Shown: positions 1 through 10,100 of the stretch, in pieces
Position numbering within the stretch: position 1 is the first letter of the stretch
Layout: every line of letters begins with the position of its first letter
From: Myxococcales bacterium
GTDB lineage: Bacteria; Myxococcota_A; Polyangia; Polyangiales; Polyangiaceae
DNA: 36,503 nucleotides
Reading direction: 5' to 3'
Assembly: GCA_009692485.1 (NCBI GenBank)
Contig: SHZB01000015.1
Span: 1 to 36,503 of the forward strand
Notes under the pieces: generated by a model
What the model saw: only the letters and a program-made list of their open reading frames with translations
What the model was told of the DNA's origin: nothing
The model's database searches: none
Position numbers and translations under genes: made by a program

Positions 1-1
1 C

Positions 2-1120
2 GAGACGGAGCCGGTGCCGGTTCACGAGCGGATCGTTTTTTCGCAAACGTACGCGATCGACAAACTCTACAAGTCGATGCGCGGCCCCGAGAGCAGCGAG
101 GTCGTAACCCTCGGTGATGCGAGCGCGCCGGAGCTCGTGTGGCTCGTCGGCTTCGAGGCGACGATGGTCGAGCCCGACCGCGTGACGCCCGCGTCTCAAG
201 AGTTCATGTGCCACACGAACCTCGACGTCGATTCGGCGGCACACGCTGCGGCCTTCGGCGGAACCAAGCGCCTGAGCGGTCGCCTGTTCACGATTTCGCA
301 GGGGCAGTCGCGGATCGATTTCCCGCGGGGCTTCGGCATTCCGGTGGTCTCGACGGAGCCGATTTCCCTGCATACTCAGGTGCTCAACCTGAACCTGCCC
401 ACCCTCGACGTGAGCGTACGGCATCGGGTCACGCTGCGCTTCGTGCGCGATCGGGAGCTGCGCGCGCCGATGACTGCGCTCTTCCCGGCGGCGGCCTTCG
501 GGATGAAGCTCTTGCGCGGTCCCGACGGCGTGCATGGCGCCGATGTCGGCAGTCACGGTGGGCACGGACCCAGCTGTTTACCGGGGCTGAACGCAGGCGC
601 AGACGAGTACAGCGACGACACGAATCGCCGCGCATTCACGGGCCACTGGATCGTCAAGCCCGGTCGTGAGATCAACCGCACGCGCGTCACCGAGGTGATG
701 GAGCTGCCCTTCGATACGCGGCTTCACTACGTGGCCGTGCATCTGCACCCCTTCGCGGAGTCGCTCGAGTTGCGCGATTTGACGCTTGGCGAATCGGTGT
801 TTCTCGCTCGCACGCGCCAGGCGGCCCGCGGCATCGGCCTCGATCACGTCGATCACTTCACGAGCGCATCGGGAGTGCCGCTCGTGCGCGGCCACGAGTA
901 CGAGCTTACAAGTGTCTACGAGAACTCGACCACCGACGATCAAGACTCGATGGCGGTCATGAACATGTACCTCCGCGACACCGAGTTTCGAAAGCCCGAC
1001 CCTGCCACCGCGCACGCCGCGATCACCGCCGCGCTGTCTCCGGTGACGACGCCGACCGCCTCGCCGAAAAGCGCAGCCAAAGCCGCGAAGGCTTCGGCCG
1101 GAAGCCGCCCGCGCATGTAG
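2..1120 (+). CDS. Copper type II monooxygenase-like protein, 5' end missing
   Basis: The reading frame is open to the left edge, so the start lies upstream; the GTG at 14 is only the first start-type codon in view. About 370 residues are visible. Counting from that GTG, a VAVHLHP segment (about residue 243) and a later SMAVMNMYL segment (about 315) resemble the His-x-His and Met copper ligands of the C-terminal domain of peptidylglycine/dopamine monooxygenases. A CHTNLD segment and a LHTQVLNLN segment in the first half could be the equivalents of the N-terminal copper site. The last ~35 residues are an Ala/Lys/Pro/Thr-rich tail with no fold. Family assignment is inference from ligand spacing; a plant Nod19-like relative of the same fold is an alternative. 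It converges on the next gene, 70 bp away. Confidence 0.55.
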   Translation, partial: ETEPVPVHERIVFSQTYAIDKLYKSMRGPESSEVVTLGDASAPELVWLVGFEATMVEPDRVTPASQEFMCHTNLDVDSAAHAAAFGGTKRLSGRLFTISQGQSRIDFPRGFGIPVVSTEPISLHTQVLNLNLPTLDVSVRHRVTLRFVRDRELRAPMTALFPAAAFGMKLLRGPDGVHGADVGSHGGHGPSCLPGLNAGADEYSDDTNRRAFTGHWIVKPGREINRTRVTEVMELPFDTRLHYVAVHLHPFAESLELRDLTLGESVFLARTRQAARGIGLDHVDHFTSASGVPLVRGHEYELTSVYENSTTDDQDSMAVMNMYLRDTEFRKPDPATAHAAITAALSPVTTPTASPKSAAKAAKASAGSRPRM

Positions 1121-1127
1121 CTGGTGC

Positions 1128-1181
1128 GGTGCACTGCGTTCCGCCGGTGCACTGGGTTCGTGCGGTGCGCTGCGCTCATGC
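1128..1181. repeat. Three degenerate 18-bp tandem units
   Basis: Units begin at 1128, 1146 and 1164, each of the form GGTGCRCTGSGYTC plus four variable bases. They occupy the spacer between two convergent genes. No clear terminator hairpin is visible in the same spacer. Confidence 0.6.
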
Positions 1182-1190
1182 GATCACGCT

Positions 1191-2366
1191 TCACTTGCTC
1201 TTGTAGTGCAACAGCTCGCTCACCGTCTCGGTCCCGCCGACGATGGCGGCGACGTGGGCGTCATCGTCCCCGAGAACGTGGAACCGTGCGAATGCGAGCG
1301 CGGTCGCGTTGACGATCGGAAAGCCGACCGCGTCGTCGATGTTCTTGCAGCCGCCGAACCCGAAGAGCTGGTGGCAGCCGCCCTCGATGTCGACCCACGT
1401 GAGCTCTACGTCCGCGCTCACCTTGTCGAACAGCGACGCTGCCCCGACGTCGTCGTCCGTTCCGGTCATGAGCAGGATCGGAATCTTCGCCGTGTCGTAG
1501 CCATCGGCACCAAAAAAGTGGTCGCGCGCGCCGCCGGCCATCGGGATCGCAGCACGCAGCCTCGGCTCGGCCAGCTCGGTCGTGAACACGTCGATGAGCG
1601 CGTCGGTGCAGCCCGCGCGTGCAAGCTCGCCCGTTTCGCACGCAGCCTCGATGCTCGCTCGAGCGAAGGTTGCGCCCGCGCTCGCCCACGCCGTGAAAGT
1701 GCCGAAGCTGTGCCCGCTCATCGCGACGTGCTCGAGATCCACCGCGCCGGCGAGCGGATCATTTGGCGCTAGCGTGGCGAGCGCGTCGAGCGCAGCGCGG
1801 ATATCGAGCGGCCGCTGGAAGTGGTGGTAGAGCGGCAGCGGATCCACCGCGTCGAGCAGGGTGTTGTCACGATGGTCCGGCGCGATCGCTACCCAACCGT
1901 GCGTCGCGAAATGGCGCATGAGCTCCGAGCTGTTGCCGCCGTATCCGCGGAACCCATGGGAGTGCACGAGCACGGGCGCTCCGGATTCGAAGGCGGGCCG
2001 CGCGAGTGGCGCATCGACGTAAACGTCATCGTCGCCGAACAGCTTCGAGTAGACCGGCGTCGGACCACCTGCCTCTTCGCTCGGGTACCAAATATTGAGC
2101 GTGAGCGTGCGCGCACCGAGGCCGCCGGGCGACTCGTAGCTGGTCGTGAGCGTGCGATAACCCGCAGCGAAGGGACCGTCCGCGGCGACGTCGTAGCTCA
2201 GCGGGTCGGGCACGGGACCAAGCGTTGGCCCGGGCTCTTCATTGCCGCCGCATGCAGACGTCTGCGCCCCGAGCGCGGCGACAAACACGAGGCGTACGAA
2301 GCGCTCGTGCCGAACATTGACAGGACTCTGGATTGTCGACGGGACGCGTGAAACCGGCCGGTTCAT
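1191..2366 (-). CDS. Alpha/beta-hydrolase lipoprotein (PAF-acetylhydrolase/dienelactone hydrolase-like)
   Basis: A 391-aa product from the ATG at 2366. I chose this start because it places a basic stretch and hydrophobic segment (about residues 19-38) just before Cys39 (QTSAC), a plausible though non-canonical lipobox. The frame stays open up to 2522, but the extra residues look like non-coding sequence. The hydrolase fold is clear: oxyanion-loop SHGFRGYGG near 136-144, nucleophile elbow GHSFG with Ser220, an acid in TGTDDD near 304-306, and His332 in GGCHQLF. The family hydrolyses small esters or lipids; the substrate cannot be told from sequence. Likely attached to the periplasmic or outer-membrane face. 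It is divergent from the Cys-rich lipoprotein gene at 2644. Confidence 0.8.
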   Translation of the reverse strand: MNRPVSRVPSTIQSPVNVRHERFVRLVFVAALGAQTSACGGNEEPGPTLGPVPDPLSYDVAADGPFAAGYRTLTTSYESPGGLGARTLTLNIWYPSEEAGGPTPVYSKLFGDDDVYVDAPLARPAFESGAPVLVHSHGFRGYGGNSSELMRHFATHGWVAIAPDHRDNTLLDAVDPLPLYHHFQRPLDIRAALDALATLAPNDPLAGAVDLEHVAMSGHSFGTFTAWASAGATFARASIEAACETGELARAGCTDALIDVFTTELAEPRLRAAIPMAGGARDHFFGADGYDTAKIPILLMTGTDDDVGAASLFDKVSADVELTWVDIEGGCHQLFGFGGCKNIDDAVGFPIVNATALAFARFHVLGDDDAHVAAIVGGTETVSELLHYKSK

Positions 2367-2409
2367 TCGCGCATGATAGGCCCCGGTTGGAGCGGCGTGG
2401 CTCCGTGAT

Positions 2410-2473
2410 GCGAGCCGCGCAAACCTGCTGAAGCGAGGCGCACAAACCTGGTGGTGCGAGGCGCCCAAACCTG
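2410..2473. repeat. Three 18-bp direct repeats at 23-bp spacing
   Basis: Copies at 2410-2427, 2433-2450 and 2456-2473 share GCGAGSCGCVCAAACCTG with at most two or three differences. They sit in the 277-bp divergent intergenic region. The regular 23-bp spacing could reflect operator sites or simply an old tandem duplication. Confidence 0.6.
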
Positions 2474-2479
2474 TCCGAG

Positions 2480-2501
2480 AGTGGATGTTCGATGATCCAC
2501 T
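2480..2501. promoter_or_regulatory. Palindrome AGTGGAT-N8-ATCCACT
   Basis: Perfect 7-bp inverted repeat with an 8-bp spacer in the divergent promoter region. It lies about 100-125 bp upstream of the sigma54-like element at 2604, a distance usual for enhancer-binding activator sites. Function is inference. Confidence 0.4.
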
Positions 2502-2535
2502 TCTGAGGGAGGCACGGTCCATTCTGGAGCGAAAG

Positions 2536-2561
2536 TTGGCGTATCACTGCGGTGACGCCAA
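2536..2561. promoter_or_regulatory. Ten-bp compound inverted repeat TTGGCG-TA-TCAC / GTGA-CGCCAA
   Basis: Arms 2536-2541 plus 2544-2547 pair exactly with 2552-2561 around a TGCG loop, with a two-base bulge (TA) on the left. Either an operator or an RNA hairpin. It lies between the palindrome at 2480 and the sigma54-like element, with no gene overlapping. Confidence 0.4.
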
Positions 2562-2603
2562 GTAATTACGATAACTTGCGGCTGCGCCCAATTGCCTACA
2601 TCG

Positions 2604-2619
2604 TGGCACGAAGTGTGCT
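2604..2619 (+). promoter_or_regulatory. Candidate sigma54 (-24/-12) promoter
   Basis: TGGCACG-AAGT-GTGCT matches the consensus TGGCACG-N4-TTGCW except for one base (T to G). The GG and GC pairs have the required spacing. The predicted start of transcription, near 2630, leaves a short leader before the ATG at 2644. A leader GTGGGAA is the only weak ribosome-binding site. Match seen in sequence; use of sigma54 is inferred. Confidence 0.45.
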
Positions 2620-2643
2620 CCGTAGCCGCGGTGGGAACCAGAT

Positions 2644-4119
2644 ATGAACACCAGAATTCTTCGCACGATCTTCGCCGCGGCGCTCACGGCCATGACGCCT
2701 GCTTTCTTGCTCCAGGCCTGCTCGACTCCGACGGGGCGCGACGCGCTGCTGAATGACGACGGCAGCGCGCCCGGCGACACCGAGCCGACCGGCGGCGCTT
2801 GCCTCTTGAACAACTGCAAGACCGACGAAGAGTGCGGCGGCTGCGATGACGGGCGCACGACCTGCCTCGTCAGTGAAAACCGTTGCGTCGCTTGCGACCC
2901 GGTGAGCGGCCTCGGTTGTCCCGACGGCGAGGCTTGCTCCTCGTTCGGTCTCTGCGCGCCGGCCGGCCAAGAGTGCAACACCGATGACAAGGGTGAGCCG
3001 ACGATCACTTGCAAGGCGGACGCAGACTGCAAGGCGTGCAGCCCAATGCATCAGGTGTGCGACGCCTCGATTGGCAAGTGCCAGGCCTGCACGACGAAGA
3101 ACACGAGCCATTGTCTCGCGGTGGACATCTGCGTCGCGGGCGATTGCTCGCCGAAGTGCCCATCAAGCTGTGCGGCCGATGCGCAATGCGGCCAGTGCGG
3201 TGGTCCCGGCAACGAGGCGCACGCGTGCAACAACCACAAATGCGCGGAGTGCTCGGACACCTTCAAGTGCCCCGATGGCCTCGCGTGCCAAAGCGGCTCG
3301 TGCGTGCCCGGATGCGGCATCGTGGGCGCACCGGTCAGCGGCGACTGTACCGCCGACGAAGACTGCCAATACTGCGGCAGCGGAAACGCCGCCGACGGCT
3401 GGGTCTGCAAGAAGGCGCTGAACTCCAACGACGCGACGGATCACGGCAGCTGCGTGCCGGCGGCGCAAGGGTGCTCGGACTTTGGCAAAGGCGCGGCCGT
3501 GCTCCCCGAGCCGTGGGGTTCGGTCACCAACACTTGCTCGAGCGACAACGACTGCGCTGGCGTCGGCATCGTCTACAACGTTGGCAAGCTCATCCGCGAC
3601 ACGATCGGCGACGACGAGATCAACCTCGGCTTCAAGAAGGTGAAGATCCAGGACGCCAACGTGAATTACGACATGCCGAAGTGCGCCGACATCGAGCTCA
3701 CCGAGTCGATCAGCTGCGGCGTGTGCGTGCCCTGCGAGACGGACAGCGACTGCAAGCCGATCTCGGTCGATGGCCTCATCAGCAAGCTCTTCAAGGGCGA
3801 CCCGCTCGCACAGATCGCCGGCTCCGTGCTCGTCGATCTGCTCTACGGCGACACGCCGAATCACGACCTGAACTTCTTCTGCCAGCCCGTCGCGGCCGGG
3901 TTCGGAGTCTGCGCGCCATGTGCCAATCCGGCGCAAGCCTGCGGTCAGGGCCAAGGCGGGGGCTGCGCGCACGACGAATGCAGTGTCGGCGGCAAGCTCA
4001 CCAACGGGTGCAGCGCCTGCACCGGTCAAGTGTGCGGCGCCGATCCTTACTGCTGCAGCACCAACTGGGACCAGCAGTGCGTCAGCGAGGCCGCGCAGTT
4101 CGCGTCGTGCGGCTGCTGA
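2644..4119 (+). CDS. Large Cys-rich lipoprotein with C-terminal CC-x3-WD-x2-C motif
   Basis: 491 aa. A signal peptide ends in FLLQAC (Cys26), so it is a predicted lipoprotein exported to the cell surface or periplasm. The mature part is mostly repeated short Cys-rich modules of the form C-x2-D-x2-C-x2-C, similar to the Dickkopf-like Cys-rich regions common in myxobacterial surface proteins. A less Cys-rich insert lies around residues 305-355. The last ~40 residues hold VCGADPYCC followed by WDQQC and a terminal SCGC, a motif I know from other secreted myxobacterial proteins. Many disulfides are likely; no enzyme motif is visible. It stands alone on its strand, behind the sigma54-like element at 2604, and ends at a hairpin with a T-run. 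Confidence 0.85.
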   Translation: MNTRILRTIFAAALTAMTPAFLLQACSTPTGRDALLNDDGSAPGDTEPTGGACLLNNCKTDEECGGCDDGRTTCLVSENRCVACDPVSGLGCPDGEACSSFGLCAPAGQECNTDDKGEPTITCKADADCKACSPMHQVCDASIGKCQACTTKNTSHCLAVDICVAGDCSPKCPSSCAADAQCGQCGGPGNEAHACNNHKCAECSDTFKCPDGLACQSGSCVPGCGIVGAPVSGDCTADEDCQYCGSGNAADGWVCKKALNSNDATDHGSCVPAAQGCSDFGKGAAVLPEPWGSVTNTCSSDNDCAGVGIVYNVGKLIRDTIGDDEINLGFKKVKIQDANVNYDMPKCADIELTESISCGVCVPCETDSDCKPISVDGLISKLFKGDPLAQIAGSVLVDLLYGDTPNHDLNFFCQPVAAGFGVCAPCANPAQACGQGQGGGCAHDECSVGGKLTNGCSACTGQVCGADPYCCSTNWDQQCVSEAAQFASCGC

Positions 4120-4169
4120 CAGTGCCAGCGTGACGGGGCGGCTGCTGACACTTTCAATGTGAACGAGCG

Positions 4170-4192
4170 AACGCTGAAACTGTCAGCGTTTT
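4170..4192 (+). terminator. Intrinsic terminator-like hairpin AACGCTGA-AACTG-TCAGCGTT-TT
   Basis: A perfect 8-bp stem with a 5-base loop ends in four Ts on the plus strand, 50 bp after the Cys-rich lipoprotein gene. The minus strand has no matching T-run, so it suits the plus gene. The right arm contains the stop codon of the giant minus-strand gene, so the two transcripts overlap here. Confidence 0.6.
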
Positions 4193-7100
4193 GCCGCTGG
4201 AGACGGCGCGATGGGCTCGCCGAGTTCTGCTAGAAAAGCCTCGATTTCCGGGGAATCCGGGGCTTCACGCCGCGCCCTCCGTGCCCACATGCGCGCGTTC
4301 TTTTCGTCGCCCTGGTAGAGCGCGATGCGTCCTTGCCGATAGAACGCTTCGGCCTTCGAGATGGGGCATTCGGTCTCGAGCATGCTCACCGTCCGGAGGG
4401 TCTTGGCAGCGAGCTCCCAGTCGTGCAGCTGCTCGGCGAGATAGGCCAGCTCGGCCGCGATGTAGCCATTTCGCTTCGCGCAGGCGTGCGCCTCGACCAG
4501 CCATTCGAGCTGGCTCCGATGGTCCGCGCGGGAGCCCGCGATATGCGCCTTGCGGTGAAAAACTAGTCCGACCTCCGCGGTGCGCTTGCCGCGGTTGGCC
4601 TCGAGCGCGGCATCGAGGAGAGCGTTCGAGTCATCGAGCCAACCGCCTAGAATGTAGGCATCCGCAAGCGCCACGATGGTCTCGAGATCGCCGGGCACGT
4701 CTTCTACGGCACTTGCGAGCACGCCGACCGCGGTGGTCGCATCGCCGTGTGCGACGTAGAGCCTTCCGGAGCGCAGCAACACCGCGCCGCGTTCGGGCGA
4801 CGGCGCCATGGCGTACGCGTCCAGGGCGAGCATCGCTGCGAGCTTCACGCCATCGCCCGCGTGTTCGTAGATCGCGCGCAGCTCGGCGCGCACGCCAGCG
4901 TGATCGGGGTGTTCGGCGTGAACTGTTTCGAGCGCGACGAGCGCCTCCGCGAGAGTCTCGAGCTTGCGATGCGCCTCCGCGAGCGCGAGAACAGGCTCGA
5001 TGCGATCCGCTCCGGCCGCCGCGTTCAGCATGCGCTCACAGCTCGTTCGGACCTCCGCCCACCGCTCCGCACGCCGATCGAGATCGCGGAGTCGGCGAAG
5101 TCCGTCGAGGTCCTCCGGTGCCCGCGCGCTCCACTCGCGCAGGAGTGCCGCGGCGGCGGCGTGCTTGCTCTGGAAGGCGAGGATGTCGACGGTGCGTCCC
5201 GTCAAGAGGCGCTCTGTTTCACGATCTTGCGCGGCCTGGGCAGCGAGCCGCCGCGAGTCGAGCCGCGTCTCAAGCTCCGCGGCGACGGTGGCGGAGTCGA
5301 TCTCGAACGCGCTCGCACAATCGGAGAGCGCGGCGTCCGGGTCCCCGCAGCCATCAAAAAGGCGGGCACGCGCGATGAGCATTCGCAAGCGCCAATCGGG
5401 ATCGGCGGCGGCGCTCAGCGCATTGCCCAGACTCGAAATAGCGGCCGGATGATCTCCCGATTCCGCGAGCGCATTCGCCAGATCGATGCACATGTCCACG
5501 TCCGTCGGCTCCGTGGCGGCGACCCTTCGCAAGAGCTCGGCAGCGCGCGCTGAATCGCCGATTAATGCGCGATAGACCCGCTCTGCCTCGAGCCACAATC
5601 CCACCTTTGCATCGCCGTCGGCGCGTTCGGCCGCGGAGAGCAGCGTGGCCACGAGGCCGGTGTAGTCGCACGCCTCGCGATAGCGCCGCTCGAGCTCCAC
5701 GAAGAGTGCCGAGTTCGCCGGCGCTCGCGTCGCGCCTAGTTCTAAGGCCCGTGACGCGGCAGCGGCGTCCCCCAGCTCGTCATGGATCCGCGCTAGCTCG
5801 AGTGCACTTGCCGCGGCTCGAGGTGCAGGCGCATGGCGGACAAGACTCTCGACCAGCTCAGCGCGCTCGCGCAAATCCGCGCCGTCGCCAAGCGCCATGA
5901 GCAGGAGATCGATGACCTCGATGTCCTCGGGAAGCGTCGTGAGGGCACGCCGATAAACGTCGAGCACGGGCTCGCGGTCCTCATTGCCGAGGCACGCGCC
6001 AAGCTTCAATGCGCTGAGCTTGACGAGAGCCACGTCCCCGCGGTGCTCGGCGCGGTCGAGCTGGCGAAACAACAGCTCGATGACGGCGTCGGTACGCCCG
6101 ATGCGCTCGAGATGACCGAGCAACAGTGTCCGCGCCTCGTCGTGGTCAGGGTCTTCCGTGAGCACGGCCTCGAGCACATCCACGATGCGTTCGCCATGCT
6201 CTGAGTCCATGACGATCGCGCGAGCCATCAACAAGCGAAGCTCGTTGCGCTCGTGCGCGTCCTGCATCGCGTCGAGCGTCTCGTCCACCATGCGTACGAG
6301 TTTGTCGAGCGCGCCCACGCGTACGTACGCCGCGCCGAGAGTACGCCACGCCTCGCTTGAGCCGGGCGCACGCTCGAGCAGCCGCTCGTAGAGCTTCGCC
6401 GTGAGCGCAGCGCCGTCTTGCCGCTCGGCGAGTTGCTCAGCCGCTCGCCGGCCGAGGGCAAAGAGGCGCTCCTCGTCCCCGTGCTCCGCAAGCTCAGAGA
6501 GCAACGCCACGGCTCGCGCGAGTTCCCCGTCGTCGAGCTCGCGCTCGGCTAGTCCGATGAGCGCCCAGCCCGCATCGCGCAACCCGTCCGGGCCGCCTTC
6601 GCGACCCAGCTCACGTGCGCGCGTCATCAGCGTGAACGCGAGTTCGGTGCGTCCAAGGTGGTTTGCGAGCGCGGCTGCCTCCTCGACGTCGGCGAGAGCG
6701 ACGGTCGTCGTCAGCGCACGATGCTCGAGGAATCCCAGCAAGATCGGAGCATCGTCCGTCCGCCGCGCGACCCGCTCGTACGCCTCGAACAGCTCCCCGC
6801 GGCCCGCATGTGCGAGGCACGCAGCGCGCAAAATGGCTGCGGCGCGCTCCGCTCGAAAGTCATCTTTCGTGGCTCGCTCGAGCGCCTCCAAGCCCTCCCC
6901 GATCGTGTCGCTCGACGCCATGTAGACCTCCGCCATTCGGTAGAGCGCATCGACCCGCGTCTCCGCTTGGTCCTCGCCGAGGCTCGCAAGCTCGCCGAGC
7001 AGGCGCAGTTGTTCCGCTTCGTCGCCGCTCGCTCCGGCGACACGCGCGAGGGCACGGCACACGTCGGCGCGTCGCACCCCGGTCGCTCGTGCATCTCCCA

Positions 7101-10100
7101 AAACACGCGTCGCGTGCGCGAAATCTTTGCGTTCCGTCTCGAGCACTTCGGCAAGCCGCAAGAGCAACTCGCAGCGAACAAAGGCACTCGCGTCCGCGCG
7201 CTCGTCGCTCAACAGGGCCTCGACCAACGACACGTAGCGGTCGAGGTTCGGCGTGCCGCGCACCGCCCCGAGCGCTGCTTGATGATGCACCGGAGAGCCG
7301 GGATCCGCCTCGACGGCGCGCATGCGAAGCTCGAGCGCCTCCGCCGCACGGCCGAGCGGACCTGCGTAAAGCTCAGCCTTTTGCGCGAGAACGCGAGCGC
7401 GCATGTGGGGCTGGGTGACACGCGCGAACCGCATGTCGAGTGCGCGGCCAAGGTGATCGTAGTGCGCGTGCGCCATGAGACGCCGCTCGATCCGCTCGAC
7501 CTCGTGCATGTTCGATGCGAGCGCCTCGAACGCCGACTCTGCGAGCTCTTCCGCCTTCGCCGTCTGGCCGCGCGCGCTCGCGAGGTGACTGAGCTCGAAC
7601 AGAATTTCGGACCCGCCGATCGGAAGACTCTCGGGCTTTTGCTCGCGCCGCACAGTGACAAGCAGGGTGCGAAGCGCGCGTTCAGCTCTGTCGAAATCGC
7701 CCGCGTTTTGTGCGAGATCTGCGAGCGTCATCAGGATCTCGAGGTTCCCGCCGTCCATCTCCGAGGCGGTCTCCAGCTCGGCTATCGCCTCTCGGGCGAG
7801 ACCGAGTTGCTGCGACGCTCGTGCACGCTGATGGTGAAACTGCGCGCGCTCGGCGGACCTACGCCGGCCGAACTCGTCGATGATCTTTCCGAGCAAGGCG
7901 CGTGCGCCGTCGCAGTCGCCGGAGACGATGAGCCCCTCTGCGAGCTTGCTCGCGAGGCCGCGATCCGCTCGATCGATCGCCACGGCGCGCTGTAAGATCG
8001 GCACCGCTTCTGCCGGTGACGCGAGCCGGTCGAAGAAAATGGCGCTTGCCTCGCGGGCATAGGCGAGCACCGTCGCTTCGTCGGGCGTGGCCAGCGCAGC
8101 ACGCGACAGTCCGCGCGCGAGCTCGTCCCATCGACCCTGCGTTCGATACTGGTGAAACAGCAGCTTCCGTGCCTCGCCATTTCGCGGCGCCTCGTCGAAG
8201 GCCCGTTCGAGCGACAGGGTGGCGGCCTCTTGCTGCTCGGCTCGAAGCTGCGTGCGCGCCAGTCTCAGCATCACGGCGACCCGCTCACTCGCGCCGGCGT
8301 GCACGAGCCGTTGCTCCAGCCATCGCGCTGCCGCGGCGTGGTCGCCAGCCTCTTCCGAGACCGCGGCGAGCGCATCGAGCGCATCGACCGCCGTCCTGTC
8401 GAGCGCCACGACCTGCCCATACGCCTTCAGCGCGAGCTCGCGATCTCTCAGCACCGTTTGTGCGATTGCCGCAACCTCGGCATGAAGCGAAACCGCACGC
8501 TCGCGTTGGCCCGCGCCTTCGAGCAACTCCGCCTGCTTGCCCAGCACCTCGGCCAGTTCGCGGTGCCTGCCGCGGCTGCTCATCAGCGCACGCAGTTCGA
8601 TGATCGATGCCGCGTCACCCGGCGCCGCTTCAAGGTTTAGGAGCAGCGCCGCGACCGGCCCGCCCGCCGCCTCGAGCATCACTCCAAGCCGCGCGCAGGT
8701 GAGCCCAAGCGCGAGGCGCAATGGCAAGAGTTCCGTGAGCGCGAGCTCTCGCTGCCTGAGGCTCAACGCTTCGGCGATGCGGCCGTGCTGCTCGTTGAGC
8801 GCCGCGATTTGCGCGACCATTTCTCGATCGTGGGGCATGGCGTCGAGGACGGAACGATAGACCTCGAGCGCATATGCGGACTCTCCCGCTCCGGCGAGCA
8901 ACTCCGCCGCGCTCCGCCGAAGCGCGAGGCTCGAAGCCGCGTCGTCGGTGTGCCGCGCCGTCTCGAGCAACACGCTGACCGCGAGTGCCGGCTGACCGCC
9001 CGCGAGGTGTTGCGCGACAAGCTTTTCGGCCGTCCATGCCAGCGCATCGGCCGGCGCCTTCGTACCCGTCGCGGACACCCGTGCACCCAACATCACGGCG
9101 GCCTTGCGGAACAGCAGCTGAAAGATTGCCGCCGCGTCGTCGCGACCCTCGGCGTGTGCCAGCTCGGCGGCCTCCACCAGCGCATCGATGTTCGCGGGCT
9201 CGAGCGCGTCGATCGCGAGCAGCGTCGCACCCGTCGCCCCACCTTCGCGGCGTTCGAGCGCGAGGAGCGCGTGTACCGTGGCGCGGTCCCGCGGATGACG
9301 AGACACTGCGCGCGCGAGTGGCCGCCTCGCCGCTCGGAGATCTCCAGCGCGTTCGCCGAACCACGTCGCCAGCAAAATGTCGAGCGACTGCGCCAGCTCG
9401 TCGTGCTCATCACCGTCCCGACAAAGGTCGAGGCCGACCGCTACCACTGCCGCTTCCAGCCCGGAGGCGAGCTGGCCAAATTCACTCCGGCGCGTGGCGT
9501 TTTCTTCGAGGCAGCGGACGACCGCAAGGTCCGGCTTTCCGAGCGCGCGCATCGCCGTGACGCTTGCCTCGGCGGCGCACGTCCATTCGCCAACGGACGA
9601 CGCGAGCCGCGCGACGGTGCGTTGCGAACTCAGAGCACCGGGTGCTGCAAGGGCGGCACGAGACGCCGCCGCGAGCGCATGGGCCGCGTCACCGCCGGCC
9701 TCGTAGAGCGCCGCCGCGCATTCGAGCAGCGCGCCCTTGCGCGTCGGTTCATCGACCTTGGTCGACGCCGTCTCGAACGCGAGCGCCCCGCTCAATGGTT
9801 GCGCGTTTGCCCCCGCGATCCGCACGATCTCCGCATCGAGCGCGATGTCTTGAGGCGTCGCGGCGATGGCTTGACCGAGGCAAACGAGAGCCGCCACACT
9901 GTCGAGCGCCATTCGTTCATGGATCTCCGCCGCCTCGCGAAACAGCCGCGCGCGCGTGTGGGCGTGTGCCGTGACAGCGAGCCGTTGGTCGAGAAGATTG
10001 AGCAGCTCACGCCAATCGCCGGTCAGCTCATACGCAGCGGCGAGCGCCACGAGCGCGTCCTTCCTATGCTCTTCGTCGTTCAAGAGCGCATGCATTCCGG

